Origin: Mangrovimicrobium sp033283325
GTDB lineage: Bacteria > Pseudomonadota > Gammaproteobacteria > Pseudomonadales > Halieaceae
Direction: 5' to 3'
Assembly (NCBI GenBank): GCA_033283325.1
Contig: JAWMQO010000001.1
Span: forward strand, 1-64,000
DNA: 64,000 nt
Made by a program: the position numbers and the translations under genes. Shown in pieces: positions 36,564-44,958 of the stretch (the first letter of the stretch is position 1; each line of letters starts with the position of its first letter). The notes under the pieces are model-generated. The model saw only the letters and a program-made list of their open reading frames with translations. It was not told where the DNA came from and did not search any database.

Positions 36564-37235
36564 ATGGATTATAAAAAAAAGCTGGTACTCACCGGGGTGC
36601 TTGTCACCGCTTCCACCTTGTCTGCGGGAGCCAACGCACTTCACAATTCCGTTTGGGGGCCGGTCGCGGACATTCAAATAATGCTGGGAACCCAGGATAT
36701 CGTTGACAGCCACAATATCACTATTGAAGGTGATGTGTTTGAAGGAATCGAATTGATTGGCGAAACCATCGGGCTCGTCAGCGAGATATATATCAAGCTT
36801 GAATGGGACCTGCTCGGTCTGCGGCAGGGTATTGACGGCGCCGGCGGCGTGCTTTTTGATCAGGGGACCATACGGATCTCGACTTCGACAGATTCAGGCG
36901 TTACCTATGACTTCTACGAAACTATCGACGCCAGTGTAGATAATATCCCCTTCCTGGCCGGAGCGACCGATCACCTGGGCATCGGTCCCATTTCCGGCCT
37001 GGTGATCCAGGACAACGTTGAGGGTGCTTTTCCCGGCCTTTATACGGATTTCTCTTCGCTGGGCAATGAGGTCGGTTCGATCAATCTGTTCGGTAACCAG
37101 GCCGGCATTTTTCTCCAGGGGACCTATTTTACCGACGCCGAAATGCCGCTGCCGGCAGCCGCCTGGTTGTTTGGCTCCGCGGTGCTGAGCCTCGCGGGTA
37201 TCAGCTACAGGCGCAAACGCAATTGCCAGCCTTAA
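36564..37235 (+). CDS. VPLPA-CTERM (PEP-CTERM-like) surface protein
   Basis: The 223-residue precursor has a signal peptide (KKKLVLTGVLVTASTLSAGA) and a beta-rich Asp/Gly/Ile-rich body. Its C-terminal sorting tail has MPLPAAAWLFGSAVLSLAG followed by the basic stop SYRRKR. This tail marks it for exosortase processing and export to the surface or extracellular matrix. No exosortase gene is in the window. ATG 36564 is preceded by GAGGG. Function beyond targeting is unknown. Confidence 0.8.
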   Translation: MDYKKKLVLTGVLVTASTLSAGANALHNSVWGPVADIQIMLGTQDIVDSHNITIEGDVFEGIELIGETIGLVSEIYIKLEWDLLGLRQGIDGAGGVLFDQGTIRISTSTDSGVTYDFYETIDASVDNIPFLAGATDHLGIGPISGLVIQDNVEGAFPGLYTDFSSLGNEVGSINLFGNQAGIFLQGTYFTDAEMPLPAAAWLFGSAVLSLAGISYRRKRNCQP

Positions 37236-38518
37236 ACTGACACCGCTTGCAGGCAGGCTTCGACCGGCTGCCCCAGCCACATAAGCAACTGGTGGACGAT
37301 GTCCCGTGCGTCGTCCCCGGCACCGCAGATGAAACTGGACTTGCGCCTGCGCATGAAGGGCAGGCCCATAAAATAAACTCCGGGCAGCTCCGCTACGCCG
37401 CCCTTGTGGCGGGGCATGCCCTTGCCGTCCAGCACCGGCAGGTTCAGCCAGCTGTAATCGGGGCGGTAACCACAGGCCCAGACTACGGTGCTGAACTCGC
37501 CGGTAGCGAGCCTGATCGCAAGGCGAGGCTTTTCGCCCACCGTGGTCAGTGCTGGCCGCCCGCCTGCGCCGGCTGGCAGGCCGCGCGACTCGATGTGTTC
37601 GTCGATACTGTCCAGCAGACGGTTCATCTTCAGGTCCGCCAGCTTTATCACATTGGCCAGCGAACCGGAAAACTGCAGGCTGTTGCCGGCGACACCGGCC
37701 AGCCGGCCCAGGGTCTCCACGCCCGCCGCCCGCAAGGTGCCGATATCCATATCCAGTCCTTCCGGCGTTCCCGCCAGTTGCGGCGAGGGCAGGCGCCGCA
37801 GCCGAGCCAGGTCCTCCACTTCGCGCCAGGACTCGTCGAGCAGGCCGCTGGACTGCATCCAGTGCTGGATATCGCGACCCCGGTAGCGGCGCGGCATGCG
37901 CAGGTGTTCGCCGACCGCGAGGCTCACCCGGCGTCCGCTGCGGGCGAGTTCGTGGGCAATCTGCACCCCGGACGCACCCGCCCCGACCACCAGTACCCCG
38001 CCGCTGCGGAGCTGCTCGGGGTTGCGGTACTGGTGCGAGGTCAACTGGTCGATTTCCGCGGGAAGTGCGCTGGCCAGGGCCGGCACGCTGGCCCGGGCGA
38101 AGGCTCCGCTGGCGACGACCAGCCCGGCGCATAACCAGTCGCCCCGGTCGGTGGACACCCGGTAACCACCGGTGCAGCTGTCCACACCCAGCACGCTGGT
38201 GTATTCCTCTACCGGGGCATTGCAGTGCGCCGCGAAACCGCTGATGAACTGCGCGACCTGCGCGCTGCCCATGTAGCCATCCGGCTCATCTCCGCGATAG
38301 CTCCAGTCCGGCAGGGTACTCTGCCAGTTGGGGGTGAGCAGGCGCAGGGAGTCCCAGCGCTGGCTGCGCCAGGCCTCCGCCACCCGGCCCCGCTCCAGCA
38401 CCACGTGCTCCACGCCGAAGCGCGTGAGGTAGTGGCTGCAGGCGAGGCCGGACTGGCCGGCCCCGACCACCACTACCGCGGTGCGCCCGCGCAGGCCGCT
38501 GGAGACGCTGCAGTTCAC
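37232..38518 (-). CDS. FAD-dependent flavoprotein monooxygenase (FMO-like)
   Basis: The 428-residue flavoprotein has two Rossmann dinucleotide motifs, VVGAGQSGLACSHY (about 18-31, FAD) and VVGAGASGVQIAHEL (about 178-192, NADPH). It also has DSLRLLTPNWQSTLP and WACGYRPDYSWL, typical of class B flavin monooxygenases that oxidise N- or S-containing small molecules. The start is GTG 38518, overlapping the osmC stop as GTGA with GAGGTG upstream, so it is translationally coupled to osmC. The substrate is unknown; context suggests a thiol or sulfur compound. Confidence 0.83.
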   Translation of the reverse strand: MNCSVSSGLRGRTAVVVVGAGQSGLACSHYLTRFGVEHVVLERGRVAEAWRSQRWDSLRLLTPNWQSTLPDWSYRGDEPDGYMGSAQVAQFISGFAAHCNAPVEEYTSVLGVDSCTGGYRVSTDRGDWLCAGLVVASGAFARASVPALASALPAEIDQLTSHQYRNPEQLRSGGVLVVGAGASGVQIAHELARSGRRVSLAVGEHLRMPRRYRGRDIQHWMQSSGLLDESWREVEDLARLRRLPSPQLAGTPEGLDMDIGTLRAAGVETLGRLAGVAGNSLQFSGSLANVIKLADLKMNRLLDSIDEHIESRGLPAGAGGRPALTTVGEKPRLAIRLATGEFSTVVWACGYRPDYSWLNLPVLDGKGMPRHKGGVAELPGVYFMGLPFMRRRKSSFICGAGDDARDIVHQLLMWLGQPVEACLQAVSV

Positions 38519-39078
38519 TGCCGCACCTCGACGGAAACTGAGGAGGGATTGGTGATGATGTCGTAGACAGCGGAACGCTTCTGCGACTGGGCAACCAGGG
38601 CCTCGATCTCTTCCGGCGTGGCGTCGGCGTCGATGTCGAAAGTCACGTGTATGCCCTCGTAGCCGTTGCGCACGTCCGGGTCGGCGCCGAGGATGCCACG
38701 CAGGTCCATCTCGCCGCAGATGCTGGCGCGGACCGAGTTGAGCTGGATGTTGCGGTGCTGGGCGATGGTCGCGACCCCTGCGGTCAGGCAGCTCACCAGG
38801 CCTACCAGCACGTATTCCACGGGAGTGGCGCCTTCGTCCCCGGCGGCGAAGATCTCCGGGTGGTCGGCATCGAAACGGAAGCAGCGCTTGTGCGACTGGC
38901 CCGCGCCGAGCCCCTGGAAGTGCTCGACCTCCGAGCGGGAGTGGGTGCCGTTGACCCACTGGCAGGAAGCGCGCCACTGGAACTGGGCCAGGTCGGGGGC
39001 GCCGGCCAGTGCATCGCGGGCTTCGGTCAGGGCGGCGACATTGACGCCGTTGTCGACGATACGGGTGTAGGTATTCAT
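38515..39078 (-). CDS. OsmC-family protein
   Basis: This 187-residue OsmC/Ohr-fold protein has the conserved helix TPVEYVLVGLVSCLTAGV containing Cys97. The second peroxidatic Cys of true OsmC/Ohr is not seen in the later KRSAVYDIITNP region, so classical two-Cys peroxide reduction is doubtful. This subgroup may act on other electrophiles or thiols. The start at 39078 has GGAGA upstream, but that ribosome site is half of a perfect 12-bp hairpin (39079-39135). It is coupled to the downstream monooxygenase gene. Confidence 0.83.
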   Translation of the reverse strand: MNTYTRIVDNGVNVAALTEARDALAGAPDLAQFQWRASCQWVNGTHSRSEVEHFQGLGAGQSHKRCFRFDADHPEIFAAGDEGATPVEYVLVGLVSCLTAGVATIAQHRNIQLNSVRASICGEMDLRGILGADPDVRNGYEGIHVTFDIDADATPEEIEALVAQSQKRSAVYDIITNPSSVSVEVRQ

Positions 39079-39135
39079 ATTCTGGTCTCCGTTGGTGTTG
39101 CGGCGTAGCGTTTGTCCGCCGTTGGAGACCAGAAT
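39079..39135 (-). promoter_or_regulatory. Leader hairpin that would bury the osmC ribosome binding site
   Basis: In the osmC transcript, ATTCTGGTCTCC (plus-strand complement at 39124-39135) can pair perfectly over 12 bp with GGAGACCAGAAT, which contains the Shine-Dalgarno and ends directly at the ATG (39078). The loop is 33 bases. Such a structure should block initiation unless it is opened. It suggests translational control by temperature, ligand, protein or upstream translation. Confidence 0.65.
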
Positions 39136-39178
39136 CCCCCCCACACGTTGGAGGGGGCGTTGAATTCAGCGTGTTTTT

Positions 39179-39706
39179 TTAATCGAATATGTTGTCAGGC
39201 GTGTAATTCCGGCAGGCCCAGACCCGTTCGAAGGGCATCTTCGCCTGTTCCTGGGTACGGCGTACGGATTCGGCGTCCGGCGCCCGGTAAAGGCAGAGCA
39301 TGCGCTTCGAATCGGCTGAGAAGAAAGAGCGCAGGAAGTTCACCCGGTACTGCTCGAGGCACCAGGCCGCGGCCTCTTCACGCGCCTGCAGCTCATCCAT
39401 GCTGGCGGCCGCCTCGAAACTGCGCTCCACCACCACGTTGGCCAGGGATGCGAGGTCGGGGCCGTGCACGCTGCCGGACCAGGCGCGTTTCTCCAGCGGT
39501 GTATCACCGCGGGTGACAAGGCGGATGGCCTCGGCGTCGGGCGCCTGGAAGCGGCATAGCAACCTGCTTCCGTCCTCCGCGAGGAAGCTCTCATTCCAGC
39601 TCGCCCGGTACAGGTCGAGGCAACCCAGGGCCGCCGCGCCCATGCTGAGAAACGCGGCTTTATCCAGTGGGGGTTCGAAGACCCGCTCCAGCAATACGTC
39701 AGACAT
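39179..39706 (-). CDS. Protein with two DUF4242 domains
   Basis: The 175-residue protein is a tandem of two ferredoxin-like DUF4242 units (about 3-88 and 92-172). Each has the pattern ERxFxxxx, LDLYxxxWxxSFLxxDGxRxLCRFxAPDAEAIR and then ExVW. The function of the family is unknown, though small ferredoxin-like folds often act as stress-response or chaperone-like enzymes. The start at 39706 has GAGGTGG upstream and lies 2 bp after the regulator gene, so they are co-transcribed. The longer open frame upstream overlaps the regulator and is not coding. Confidence 0.78.
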   Translation of the reverse strand: MSDVLLERVFEPPLDKAAFLSMGAAALGCLDLYRASWNESFLAEDGSRLLCRFQAPDAEAIRLVTRGDTPLEKRAWSGSVHGPDLASLANVVVERSFEAAASMDELQAREEAAAWCLEQYRVNFLRSFFSADSKRMLCLYRAPDAESVRRTQEQAKMPFERVWACRNYTPDNIFD

Positions 39707-39708
39707 TA

Positions 39709-42636
39709 TTATTCCACCTCTTCGGCGAGCATTTGCTCGCCGCGTCGTCGCGCCCAGCCGGCCACGCTGCCGGCCATGATTTCGTGGATTTCCCCGCACG
39801 GGGAATCCGTCAGGAGTCCGGGTTGCGCCCGGTGCACCCGCTCCAGGGTGAGCAGGGCCTGGAGAATCTCCGAGGGGCGCTCCATCAGGCGTGCCAGTTC
39901 GAGCGCCTCGCGGGCGAAGCCTGCCGCGCGCTCGTAATGTCCGCCGTCGACACTGCACAGGGCAGCCCGGTTGAGGACGAAGGCCAGCCGCTGCTTGGCG
40001 TCCGCGACCCGCAGCAACTCCAGCGCGGATTCCAGCGGCGCCACTTCGCCGCTGATGCCGTAGTGGCACAGGGCCTGCACCGCGCCGGCGAAGGGGCGCT
40101 CGCTGCCTTCCCGCAGGCGCTCGCCAATATCCACCAGGGCGCGGGCGTGGCGCTGCGCTGCATGACAGTCGTAGCGCTCGATCTCCACCATTGCCAGGTA
40201 TTCGTTGACCATGTACTCCGAGAGCCTGTCGCCCTCGGACTTGGCCAGGGTACGAGCTTCCTCGAGGTGGTCCACCGCTTCGTCCAGGCGGTCTTCGTAG
40301 TAGCGCAGGATGCCCATGGTCATGGGAATAGCCACGCATTCCGTTCCAGACTGCCGGGCCAGCGCCCGCGCCTCCATCACCAGGGCATCGGCTTCGGAGA
40401 GGTCCCGTTCCAGCAATGCCAGGCACTTGGCGGCTTCCGCCTGGCCCAGTACCTGGGCCTCCTCGCTGGCGCCGCGGCTGACCCTTTCCGCCTGCTGGGA
40501 AAAACGCCGCGCGGCACGGGTTTCGCCGTGCATCCAGCGCAGGTAGGCGGCCATCTGGTAGCCGATCCGCGCGTGGCTGCGCGAGCCGTGATCCATGGCC
40601 TGTTCCGCCAGGCCCACGATCTCCTCGACCAGCGCAGACCAGTCCTCCTCGTTGTGGGCATTGATGCGAATCTCCCCAAGCTCCAGGCTCAGGCAAACGC
40701 GCTGGGCGTCTCCCAGCTGGGCGGCGAATTCCATTCCCTGCCGGTAGAGGCTCATGGCGGCTTCGTTGGCGTAGAAGCGCAGGCAAAGGCGCCCCGCCGA
40801 CACCATGGCCTTCCCTGCCAGCGCGGGATCACCCGACAGGCGGGCGTGGTAGGCCAGGTCCGCGGCGAGGTCGAGGTCGAGGGCCGCTTCCACTTCCAGC
40901 AGTTCCGCCACCCGGCGGTGCATGGCGTGTCGGCGGGAGGGGCTGAGGGTCTCGTAGATGGCCCGGCGGATGAGTTCGTGGGCAAAGCGCAGGCCGCGCT
41001 CGCCGGGAAGCAGCAGGCCCTGTTGCTCCGCCTTTTCCAGGGCGTCGTCGATCACCGCGGGAGCCCGTTCGCTGGCCTGTTCCAGGCTGCGCACGCTGAT
41101 CCGCGGCGCCAGTACGCAACACCATGCCATCAGGTTGCGCGCCTCCTCGTCCAGCCCGGCCATGCGCTCGGTGATCAGGTCGGTCAGGGAGCTGCCGCCT
41201 TCCATGCCGGCGCGCGCCAGTTCCAGGGCGAAGAGGGGATTGCCGCCGCTCTCATCGGAAAGCGCCGCGGCGTCCGCGCCGGGAAACTGCTGCTGGACCA
41301 GTTGCCGGATCTCAGCGGCGGACAGGGGTTGCAGGACGATGTCCTGTAGCAGTCCGTCGGCGCGCAATGCGCGGATTACTTGTTGCAGGGTTGCGTGCTC
41401 GCGTAGCTCCGCCTCGCGCGATGCGATGATCACCCGCAGCGGTTCGTTGCGGTTGTTGCGCAGCACGTAGTGCAGGGCGTTGAGGCTGGAGTCGTCCGCC
41501 CAGTGGATATCGTCGCACAGGGCGACCACCGGCTGGCTGGCGGTCGCCGACTTCAGGTCCGCCACCAGGCTGTTGAAGACCTGCTCCCGACTCACCTGGT
41601 CGCCGCTGGCGAGCAGGCGGCTGGTGCCGTTCTCCGGCAGGGCGCGGCGCAGGGCGTCGTTCCACACGCCGAAGGGGCGCATGCTTTCCGACTCGAAGGC
41701 GCTGGCCTTGAGAATCCCGGTGCCGGCCTCCCGGGCCATTGCCGCGGCCGCCTGTAAAAGGCGGCTCTTGCCCAGGCCCGGCTCGCCGCGCAGCAGGAGC
41801 ACACCGGCACCGTGCTGTGCGTTGATGTGTGCCTGGAGCAGCTCCAGTTCCGCCTCGCGTCCCACCAGGGAGTAGTCCGGGATGGTGCGGCGGCTGGGAG
41901 TCGCCGCCGCTTCGGCCCTGGGTGGCGCGTGCTGCAGTGCCCGGCGCAGGGCGCCGCATTCCCTGGCGCCGAGTTCGCGGAGTTTCTCCAGGCCAATGCG
42001 GTGCTGCTCCTCAGCCTCCTGGCGCCGGTCGAGGCGCAGCAGCAGGCGGACCAGGTCGGCCCGTGGCAGCTCCTCGAACGGTTGCAACGCCACCCGGGCC
42101 TGGGCGTACTCCAGGGCTTCCTCGGGCCGGTCGGCAAGGCGGCTGCAGAGTTCCTCCAGCACCCGGGCCCGGGAGCGAATCGCCCGCTCGCGCTCGCCCA
42201 CGCACCAGGCGTGAAAATCGTGGAAGTCGGGGAGGTCGAGGCCTTCGAGAAAGGCCCCCTGGCCGCTGCGGGCGATGTCGCGCAGGGTGTCCAGCGATGC
42301 CTTTTCCACAGCCCCTGCGGTGTGGTGCAGGGCGAGCACGTCGATGTCGACGCCACTGATATCGAAGGCCACTGTGGCGCGGTCGGCAATGATGCGCGGG
42401 CAGTCGTCCTCGTCCACCAGCTTGCGTATCTTGGAAAGGCTCCAGCGCAGCGAGCCGCGTGGATCGTCGGGGATTTCCCAGAGCAGTTCACAGAGCTGTT
42501 CCCGGCGCAGGGGGCGCTCCTGCAGGGCGAGAAACGCCAGCAGTCCGCGGGTCTTGCGCGACGGCGGCAGGACCTGGGCGCTGCCGCCCCGGATCACTTC
42601 CAGATCGCCCAGTACTCGTAACTCCAGTCCCGACAT
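39709..42636 (-). CDS. SARP/BTAD-type transcriptional regulator with AAA ATPase and TPR domains
   Basis: The 975-residue regulator has an OmpR-like winged helix (about 1-95), a bacterial transcriptional activator domain (about 100-240), and a STAND-type NTPase with Walker A GEPGLGKSR (about 284-292) and Walker B VVALCDDIHWAD. A helical TPR-like sensor covers the C-terminal half. SARP/LAL-type regulators activate nearby operons in response to a ligand or energy state. It leads the run with DUF4242, OsmC and the monooxygenase, and is divergent from the CMD-CysK-Grx pair, so the 200-bp gap is probably its target. Confidence 0.85.
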   Translation of the reverse strand: MSGLELRVLGDLEVIRGGSAQVLPPSRKTRGLLAFLALQERPLRREQLCELLWEIPDDPRGSLRWSLSKIRKLVDEDDCPRIIADRATVAFDISGVDIDVLALHHTAGAVEKASLDTLRDIARSGQGAFLEGLDLPDFHDFHAWCVGERERAIRSRARVLEELCSRLADRPEEALEYAQARVALQPFEELPRADLVRLLLRLDRRQEAEEQHRIGLEKLRELGARECGALRRALQHAPPRAEAAATPSRRTIPDYSLVGREAELELLQAHINAQHGAGVLLLRGEPGLGKSRLLQAAAAMAREAGTGILKASAFESESMRPFGVWNDALRRALPENGTSRLLASGDQVSREQVFNSLVADLKSATASQPVVALCDDIHWADDSSLNALHYVLRNNRNEPLRVIIASREAELREHATLQQVIRALRADGLLQDIVLQPLSAAEIRQLVQQQFPGADAAALSDESGGNPLFALELARAGMEGGSSLTDLITERMAGLDEEARNLMAWCCVLAPRISVRSLEQASERAPAVIDDALEKAEQQGLLLPGERGLRFAHELIRRAIYETLSPSRRHAMHRRVAELLEVEAALDLDLAADLAYHARLSGDPALAGKAMVSAGRLCLRFYANEAAMSLYRQGMEFAAQLGDAQRVCLSLELGEIRINAHNEEDWSALVEEIVGLAEQAMDHGSRSHARIGYQMAAYLRWMHGETRAARRFSQQAERVSRGASEEAQVLGQAEAAKCLALLERDLSEADALVMEARALARQSGTECVAIPMTMGILRYYEDRLDEAVDHLEEARTLAKSEGDRLSEYMVNEYLAMVEIERYDCHAAQRHARALVDIGERLREGSERPFAGAVQALCHYGISGEVAPLESALELLRVADAKQRLAFVLNRAALCSVDGGHYERAAGFAREALELARLMERPSEILQALLTLERVHRAQPGLLTDSPCGEIHEIMAGSVAGWARRRGEQMLAEEVE

Positions 42637-42836
42637 GTTCCCCCGACTTCCTGTTAGGCATCGCCCGCAAGTATAGGGAGGTCGCGGGAGTGAGTCGAAC
42701 CCCCCGGATCAGCTAACTTCCCGTTTTCGCTGTAAAAACACGCCGGGTGGACAAATACCACGATGGCTTACACGCTGCCTACAGCGCTCGCGGTGGAGAA
42801 TGGCCCCATCTTGAGAGCACGGCTGGAGACGAGCCC

Positions 42837-43439
42837 ATGAGTTTTATCACTACCACAGCACCGGAGAACGCCCACGGCCCGACCGAGGCCCTGTACCAGC
42901 GCCTCGGCGCCGGGGGCTACCTGCCCAACTACGCGCGGCTCTTCAGCCATCGGCCCGAACTGATGGAGCACATCAGCCACCTGATGGACGCTCTGCGCGA
43001 GCCCTTGTCACCGCGCCAGTGGAAACTGGCGAACTTCGCCGCCGCCAGGGCCTGTGACAGCTCCTACTGCTCGCTGGCCTACGCCCGCAGGCTGCTTGGC
43101 GAGAACCTGTCAGAAGCGCAGGTACAGGCCCTTGCCGGCGGGAAAGAAGCGGCGCTGGAAGACGCTGAGCAGGCGCTGGTGGATTTCGCCACGCGGGTGG
43201 CGAGCGACCCCGCGCATATCGAGCAGGCGGACATCGACCGCCTGCGAACCTGCGGTTATAGCGACACACAGATTTTCGACCTGGCCGCCGCGGTTTCCTA
43301 TCGCTGCTTCTTCTCGCGCATTGCCGACGCGCTCGGTGCCCGGCCGGACGCGGAACTCGCAATGGGGCTAAACTCCGAACTCGTGCAGGCGCTGTGCACG
43401 GGGCGCACTCCCGCGGCGCCAGCCAACCAACAAGCATAA
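42837..43439 (+). CDS. Carboxymuconolactone decarboxylase/AhpD-like protein
   Basis: This 200-residue all-helical protein of the CMD/AhpD superfamily has the redox-helix segment RACDSSYCSLAYARRLLG with Cys73 and Cys78. The His that usually follows the second Cys is replaced by Tyr82, so the proton relay of AhpD is incomplete and activity may differ. ATG 42837 has GGAG nine bases upstream; an earlier in-frame ATG at 42747 lacks one. It lies 13 bp before the cysteine synthase-glutaredoxin gene and is divergent from the SARP regulator. Confidence 0.78.
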   Translation: MSFITTTAPENAHGPTEALYQRLGAGGYLPNYARLFSHRPELMEHISHLMDALREPLSPRQWKLANFAAARACDSSYCSLAYARRLLGENLSEAQVQALAGGKEAALEDAEQALVDFATRVASDPAHIEQADIDRLRTCGYSDTQIFDLAAAVSYRCFFSRIADALGARPDAELAMGLNSELVQALCTGRTPAAPANQQA

Positions 43440-43452
43440 AGGGGACGACCTG

Positions 43453-44940
43453 ATGAACGGCATCTACAACAGCATTCTCGAGACCGTGGGAAACACCCCC
43501 GTGGTGCGCATCAACTACCTGGCACCGGAGCACGTCAATCTCTACGTCAAGATCGAGTCCTTCAACCCGATGGGTTCGGTCAAGGACCGCCTGGCCGTGG
43601 GCATCATCGAGGCCGCCGAGCGCGACGGCTCGCTGCAGCCGGGCCAGACGGTGGTGGAAGCCACCAGCGGCAATACCGGTATCGGCCTGGCCATGGTCTG
43701 CGCCCAGAAAGGTTACCCGCTGGTGATCACCATGCCGGAGAACGCCAGCGTGGAGCGGCGCAAGATCATGCGCTTCCTCGGCGCCCGCGTAGTGCTGACA
43801 CCTGCTGCCGAGAAGGGCACTGGTATGTTGCGCAAGGCGGCGGAACTGGCGGAGAAGCACGGCTGGTTCCTGCCCCGGCAATTCGAGAACGAGGCCAACG
43901 CCGACGCCCACTCGCGCACCACCGCGCCGGAAATCCTGCGCGCCTTCGAGGGCCGGAACCTGGACTATTTCGTCACCGGCTTCGGCACCGGCGGCACCCT
44001 CAAGGGTGTGGCCCGGGTGTTGAAGGAGGCGCGCCCCGACATCCGCATCATTGCCACCGAGCCCGAGAACTCGGCCATCCTCGCCTCCGGCATCGCCCAG
44101 CAGTACTGCGCCGACGGCACACCGGCGGCCAGTCATCCCGGCTTCCGTCCCCACCTGATGCAGGGCTGGTCGCCGGACTTCATCTCCAAGCTGGCGGGTG
44201 AGGTCCTCGATGCCGGACTGGTGGACGAATTTGTCGCGGTCAACGGCGAGGCCTCACTGCGCCTGGCCAGGGAACTCGCCAGCCGCGAGGGAATCTTCTG
44301 CGGCATCACTTCCGGCGCCACTTTCCACGGCGCCCTGCAGGTGGCCGAGCGGGCTCCCGAGGGAAGTAACATCCTGTGCATGCTGCCCGACACCGGCGAG
44401 CGCTACCTGAGCACGCCCCTGTTCGATGATATTCCCGCTGACATGACCGAGGAGGAACTCGCGCTCTCCGAATCCACCCCGGGCTGCCGCTTCAGTGGCG
44501 GTGGCGGCGCAGCAGCGCCGGCCAGCCCGGTAGCGGCGAAAGACAGCGCGCGCGAATTCCTCGAACAGGCCATCGGGGACCGTGAGCGGCCTGTCGTGAT
44601 GTTTGCCCTGGAGTGGTGTGAGTTCTGCTGGTCGGTGCGCAAGATGCTGCGGGAACTGGGGGTGGACTACCGTTCGATCGACCTCGATTCCACCGCCTTC
44701 CAGCAGGACAACCTGGGCGGCGACATCCGCGCCGCCCTGCAGGAACGTCTCGGCTCGCCCACCATCCCGCAGGTTTTCGTTGGCGGCGAGTATATCGGCG
44801 GGGCGACTGAAACCTTCGATGCCTTTAACGCCGGAGAGCTACAGCAATTGCTCGAGCGTCATGGGGTCGAGTTCGACCGCGCCATGCAATTCGACGCCTA
44901 CAGCTTCCTGCCGCGCTGGTTGCAGACGCGTTCCAGTTAG
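43453..44940 (+). CDS. Cysteine synthase-glutaredoxin fusion protein
   Basis: The 495-residue protein joins a fold-II PLP enzyme (about 1-340) to a glutaredoxin (about 375-470). The first part has Lys44 in NPMGSVKDR for the PLP Schiff base, TSGNTG (71-76) and GFGTGGT, as in O-acetylserine sulfhydrylase/cystathionine beta-synthase. The second has the dithiol active site WCEFC (Cys389, Cys392) and cis-Pro motif TIPQVFVGG. A Gly/Ala/Pro linker (345-363) separates them. It would make or cleave a cysteine-type thioether or persulfide and hand over a thiol. It is co-transcribed with the CMD-like gene. Confidence 0.87.
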   Translation: MNGIYNSILETVGNTPVVRINYLAPEHVNLYVKIESFNPMGSVKDRLAVGIIEAAERDGSLQPGQTVVEATSGNTGIGLAMVCAQKGYPLVITMPENASVERRKIMRFLGARVVLTPAAEKGTGMLRKAAELAEKHGWFLPRQFENEANADAHSRTTAPEILRAFEGRNLDYFVTGFGTGGTLKGVARVLKEARPDIRIIATEPENSAILASGIAQQYCADGTPAASHPGFRPHLMQGWSPDFISKLAGEVLDAGLVDEFVAVNGEASLRLARELASREGIFCGITSGATFHGALQVAERAPEGSNILCMLPDTGERYLSTPLFDDIPADMTEEELALSESTPGCRFSGGGGAAAPASPVAAKDSAREFLEQAIGDRERPVVMFALEWCEFCWSVRKMLRELGVDYRSIDLDSTAFQQDNLGGDIRAALQERLGSPTIPQVFVGGEYIGGATETFDAFNAGELQQLLERHGVEFDRAMQFDAYSFLPRWLQTRSS

Positions 44941-44958
44941 GAGGGCCTTGCGGCCCTC
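44941..44958. terminator. Hairpin between convergent genes
   Basis: GAGGGCC-TTGC-GGCCCTC is a perfect 7-bp stem filling the 16-bp gap between the CysK-Grx stop and the end of the protease gene. It lacks a T-run, so its strength as a terminator is uncertain, but its placement suggests a bidirectional one. Confidence 0.5.

Noticed and set aside
39707..40786. Upstream extension of the DUF4242 gene frame to 40786
   Set aside because: It lies wholly inside the regulator gene in another frame. The ATG at 39706 has its own ribosome site and starts the domain.
39667..41349. A 560-codon plus-strand open frame
   Set aside because: It is antisense to the SARP/AAA regulator, whose Walker motifs and domains are clear.
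42680..42720. Sequence resembling a tRNA T-arm (GAGTCGAACCCCCC on the plus strand)
   Set aside because: No acceptor stem, anticodon arm or D-arm can be formed around it on either strand.
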